The notes under the pieces: model-generated | What the model was told of the DNA's origin: nothing | Database searches by the model: none | The model's input: only the letters and a program-made list of their open reading frames with translations | Shown: in pieces, positions 14,041 to 15,272 of the stretch | Layout of the letters: every line of letters starts with the position of its first letter | Numbering within the stretch: the first letter of the stretch is position 1 | Program-made: the position numbers and the translations under genes | Assembly: GCA_021802085.1 (NCBI GenBank) | Contig: JAKAAZ010000075.1 | Span: forward strand, 1-15,272 | Source of the DNA: Acidobacteriota bacterium | Lineage (GTDB): Bacteria > Acidobacteriota > Terriglobia > Terriglobales > Acidobacteriaceae | Reading direction: 5' to 3' | DNA: 15,272 nucleotides

Positions 14041-14586
14041 ATGAACTTCACCCGTACCACCGTAGGAGTATTGCTGGCCGCCGTCGTTCTGTTTCTGGGA
14101 GTGCGTATGTTCGCCGCCTCCCAGTCCATTCCGCAAGTGGGACAAACGGCTCCTGGGTTTACATTGCCTTCACAGGAAGGCACCAACATCAGCCTGCATC
14201 AGTATCGCGGCAAGTGGGTGGTCCTGTACTTTTATCCCAAGGACATGACCTCCGGCTGCACGATCGAGGCCCGCGGTTTCCAGGCGGACATGGGAAAATT
14301 TTCCGCGGTGAACGCCGTCGTGCTGGGCGTCAGCGTGGATTCAGTGAAAAGCCATCAGGAATTTTGCGCGAAAGATGGATTGCACTTCAAGTTGCTGGCC
14401 GACTCCAACAAGAAAGTTGTCGCCGAGTACGGCTCGCTGGGCATGATGGGCATGATGGCAAATCGCAATACGTTCCTGATCAACCCAGAAGGCAAGATCG
14501 TGAAGGAATGGATTGGTGTCGATCCGCATCACCATAGCGCTGAAGTGCTGGACGCGATCCAGGCGATGCAGAAAAAGAGCAGTTAG
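14041..14586 (+). CDS. Exported PrxQ/BCP-type peroxiredoxin
   Basis: A thiol peroxidase reducing hydrogen peroxide or organic peroxides; 181 residues with an N-terminal hydrophobic segment (about 7-25) that makes it secreted or membrane-anchored on the periplasmic side. The thioredoxin-fold core begins at about 31 (VGQTAPGFTLPSQEG). The active site P-x3-T-x2-C is at Pro66, Thr70 and Cys73 (YPKDMTSGC). In classical PrxQ proteins a resolving Cys follows five residues later; here that position is Arg78, so the enzyme is 1-Cys or uses Cys109 (EFCAKDG). NRNTFLINPEGKI (141-153) carries the conserved Arg-x-Thr-Phe. GGGAG before the ATG and a TATAAT box support this start. A His-rich stretch (DPHHH, 161-165) is near the end. 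Confidence 0.9.
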   Translation: MNFTRTTVGVLLAAVVLFLGVRMFAASQSIPQVGQTAPGFTLPSQEGTNISLHQYRGKWVVLYFYPKDMTSGCTIEARGFQADMGKFSAVNAVVLGVSVDSVKSHQEFCAKDGLHFKLLADSNKKVVAEYGSLGMMGMMANRNTFLINPEGKIVKEWIGVDPHHHSAEVLDAIQAMQKKSS

Positions 14587-14684
14587 TGTCCTGAGTCTGA
14601 AGTTCATTCAACAGTTCGATTCATGGAAGTGATTCGAACGGCAGCACTCAGCGGCTAAACAGGCTGCGGAAAAACCCTTGTTTA

Positions 14685-14716
14685 CCGCCGCGTTTTACAT
14701 CTGCGGCGGAATTTTT
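14685..14716 (+). terminator. Possible terminator downstream of the peroxiredoxin gene
   Basis: A 7-bp stem, CCGCCGC (14685-14691) with GCGGCGG (14703-14709), has an 11-nt loop and is followed by AATTTTT. A second stem without a T-run, GTTCGATTCA (14614-14623) with TGATTCGAAC (14630-14639), pairing at 9 of 10 positions, lies between the gene and this site. The sequence AACAGGCTGCGGAAAAACC (14657-14675) may be an end of the neighbouring insertion sequence. Confidence 0.4.
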
Positions 14717-14802
14717 CGCCTTTTAGGCCGTTTTCGCTGCGGATTTCTGTTGTTGTTTTGCGCCTGGAGGCCGTTTTACCGGCATCCAGACGCACTTCGG
14801 CC

Positions 14803-15000
14803 CTATTGGGCCAGCAATTCCATCGGAATCAGTCTCCTCATGCGCGTCAAGTTATGCGCCGCGATGCTCAACTTCCAGAACCAGTTCACCCGATCCAGGC
14901 CACGCAGCTTCACTTGCCGCGCCGGGTGGTCCACCGGAATCCGCTGTTGCAAGGTCACATAACTGAACATCGCCGCCTGCTTCCGATCATCTCCACGCAT
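14803..15000 (-). pseudogene. Internally deleted IS1182-like transposase remnant
   Basis: A 65-residue open frame joining the two ends of a transposase. Residues 1-31 (MRGDDRKQAAMFSYVTLQQR, then DHPARQVK) are the characteristic N-terminus of IS1182-type transposases. Residues about 31-65 (LRGLDRVNWFWKLSIAAHNL, then TRMRRLIPMELLAQ) resemble the C-terminal end of the same family. The roughly 400 residues between, including the DDE catalytic core, are missing, yet the frame is kept. It cannot transpose by itself. GC-poor sequence lies upstream of it, and a possible element end is at 14657-14675; I see no matching inverted copy on the other side. Family recognition is from remembered motifs. Confidence 0.75.
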
Positions 15001-15156
15001 ACTTGATTTTGCCAGGAAACAACGTCACAGTAAAGACTTAAAGTGAACAATCTAAACGAATTACATCGACAAAGGCGACCCTGTCCACCGCATCTCCGCA
15101 AGAACCACGCAAACACATGCAAATCCCAAACAAAAAATAAAACAGCTAGAGCAGAA
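15001..15156. other. AT-richer spacer between two transposase remnants
   Basis: 156 bp with no ORF I can support. Its base composition is visibly less GC-rich than the rest of the window (for example the A-rich run at 15127-15142), which suits an insertion-sequence junction. Terminal inverted repeats of the flanking elements could not be paired by eye. Confidence 0.5.
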
Positions 15157-15272
15157 CTATGGTTGCTGTATGCCGTAGCCGCAGTGTCGGAACCATGCGG
15201 CGGCGTTGTCGGGGGTGATGGTTTTGAGGGCGTCGCCAACGGCCTGTTCGAGGGCCTCCTGGCTGCGAGCCT
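15157..15272 (-). CDS. IS630-type transposase, C-terminal fragment cut by the window edge
   Basis: Reading leftward from the right edge, 37 codons run to a TAG at 15157-15159. The end ALKTITPDNAAAWFRHCGYG, then IQQP, is typical of the C-terminus of IS630-family (DDE superfamily endonuclease) transposases, which often close with an A-W-F-xx-CGY motif. The catalytic part would lie beyond 15272, so whether the gene is intact cannot be told here. It is adjacent to the IS1182-like remnant and in the same orientation. Confidence 0.75.
   Translation of the reverse strand, partial: ARSQEALEQAVGDALKTITPDNAAAWFRHCGYGIQQP

Noticed and set aside
1..15272. CRISPR array, tRNA or rRNA genes, toxin-antitoxin or defence genes
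   Set aside because: I found no regularly spaced repeats, no cloverleaf-like or rRNA-like sequence, and no recognisable defence or toxin proteins.

Overview
The window looks like chromosomal DNA of a GC-rich, outer-membrane-bearing bacterium, most likely an acidobacterium (Acidobacteriota). Reasons: it has lipid A genes with LpxI in place of LpxH; an alpha/beta hydrolase fused to an N-terminal beta-rich domain that I associate with acidobacteria; several exported proteins without named families; a histone-like Lys/Ala-rich protein; and many dispersed palindromic intergenic repeats. The taxonomic call is inference from gene content, as there is no rRNA or other marker here.

Layout. Positions 1-1463: a palindromic repeat, then a leftward exported alpha/beta hydrolase. 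1464-1719: a divergent intergenic region with half of the same repeat and a possible 27-codon leader ORF. 1720-4277: two rightward genes, a LysM-containing MltD-type lytic transglycosylase lipoprotein and an acidic/Lys-Ala histone-like protein closed by a strong terminator. 4332-4529: no gene, but two palindromes 30 bp apart. 4530-7328: three leftward genes, transcribed in the order tyrS, an exported protein of unknown function, and an FmdE-domain/zinc-finger protein. A 123-bp palindromic element lies downstream of tyrS. 7393-8592: a class V aminotransferase-fold PLP enzyme, divergent from tyrS. 8593-8796: a cluster of stem-loops. 8797-11632: a rightward series with an exported protein, a FabG-like dehydrogenase, an exported LolA-like protein whose start overlaps the dehydrogenase, and an SRPBCC/AHSA1-like protein. 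11678-13965: fabZ-lpxA-lpxI. 14041-14586: an exported PrxQ/BCP-type peroxiredoxin. 14587-15272: mobile-element debris, namely an internally deleted IS1182-like transposase and the C-terminal end of an IS630-type transposase that runs off the window.

How the genes work together. FabZ dehydrates 3-hydroxyacyl-ACP, while LpxA uses the same 3-hydroxyacyl-ACP pool for the first step of lipid A synthesis, and LpxI makes lipid X later in that pathway. The cluster therefore couples fatty-acid elongation to outer-membrane assembly. MltD-like and LolA-like proteins also act in the envelope. The other genes look like housekeeping or lineage-specific genes without an evident shared pathway.

I found no convincing new multi-gene system such as a defence island, CRISPR array or secondary-metabolite cluster. 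The most interesting signals are small: an internal TTG start with a good Shine-Dalgarno inside the histone-like gene, the paired palindromes at 4404-4453, the palindromic repeat elements, the minimal IS1182 remnant that still reads in frame, and perfect -10 boxes placed so close to start codons that some transcripts may be nearly leaderless.
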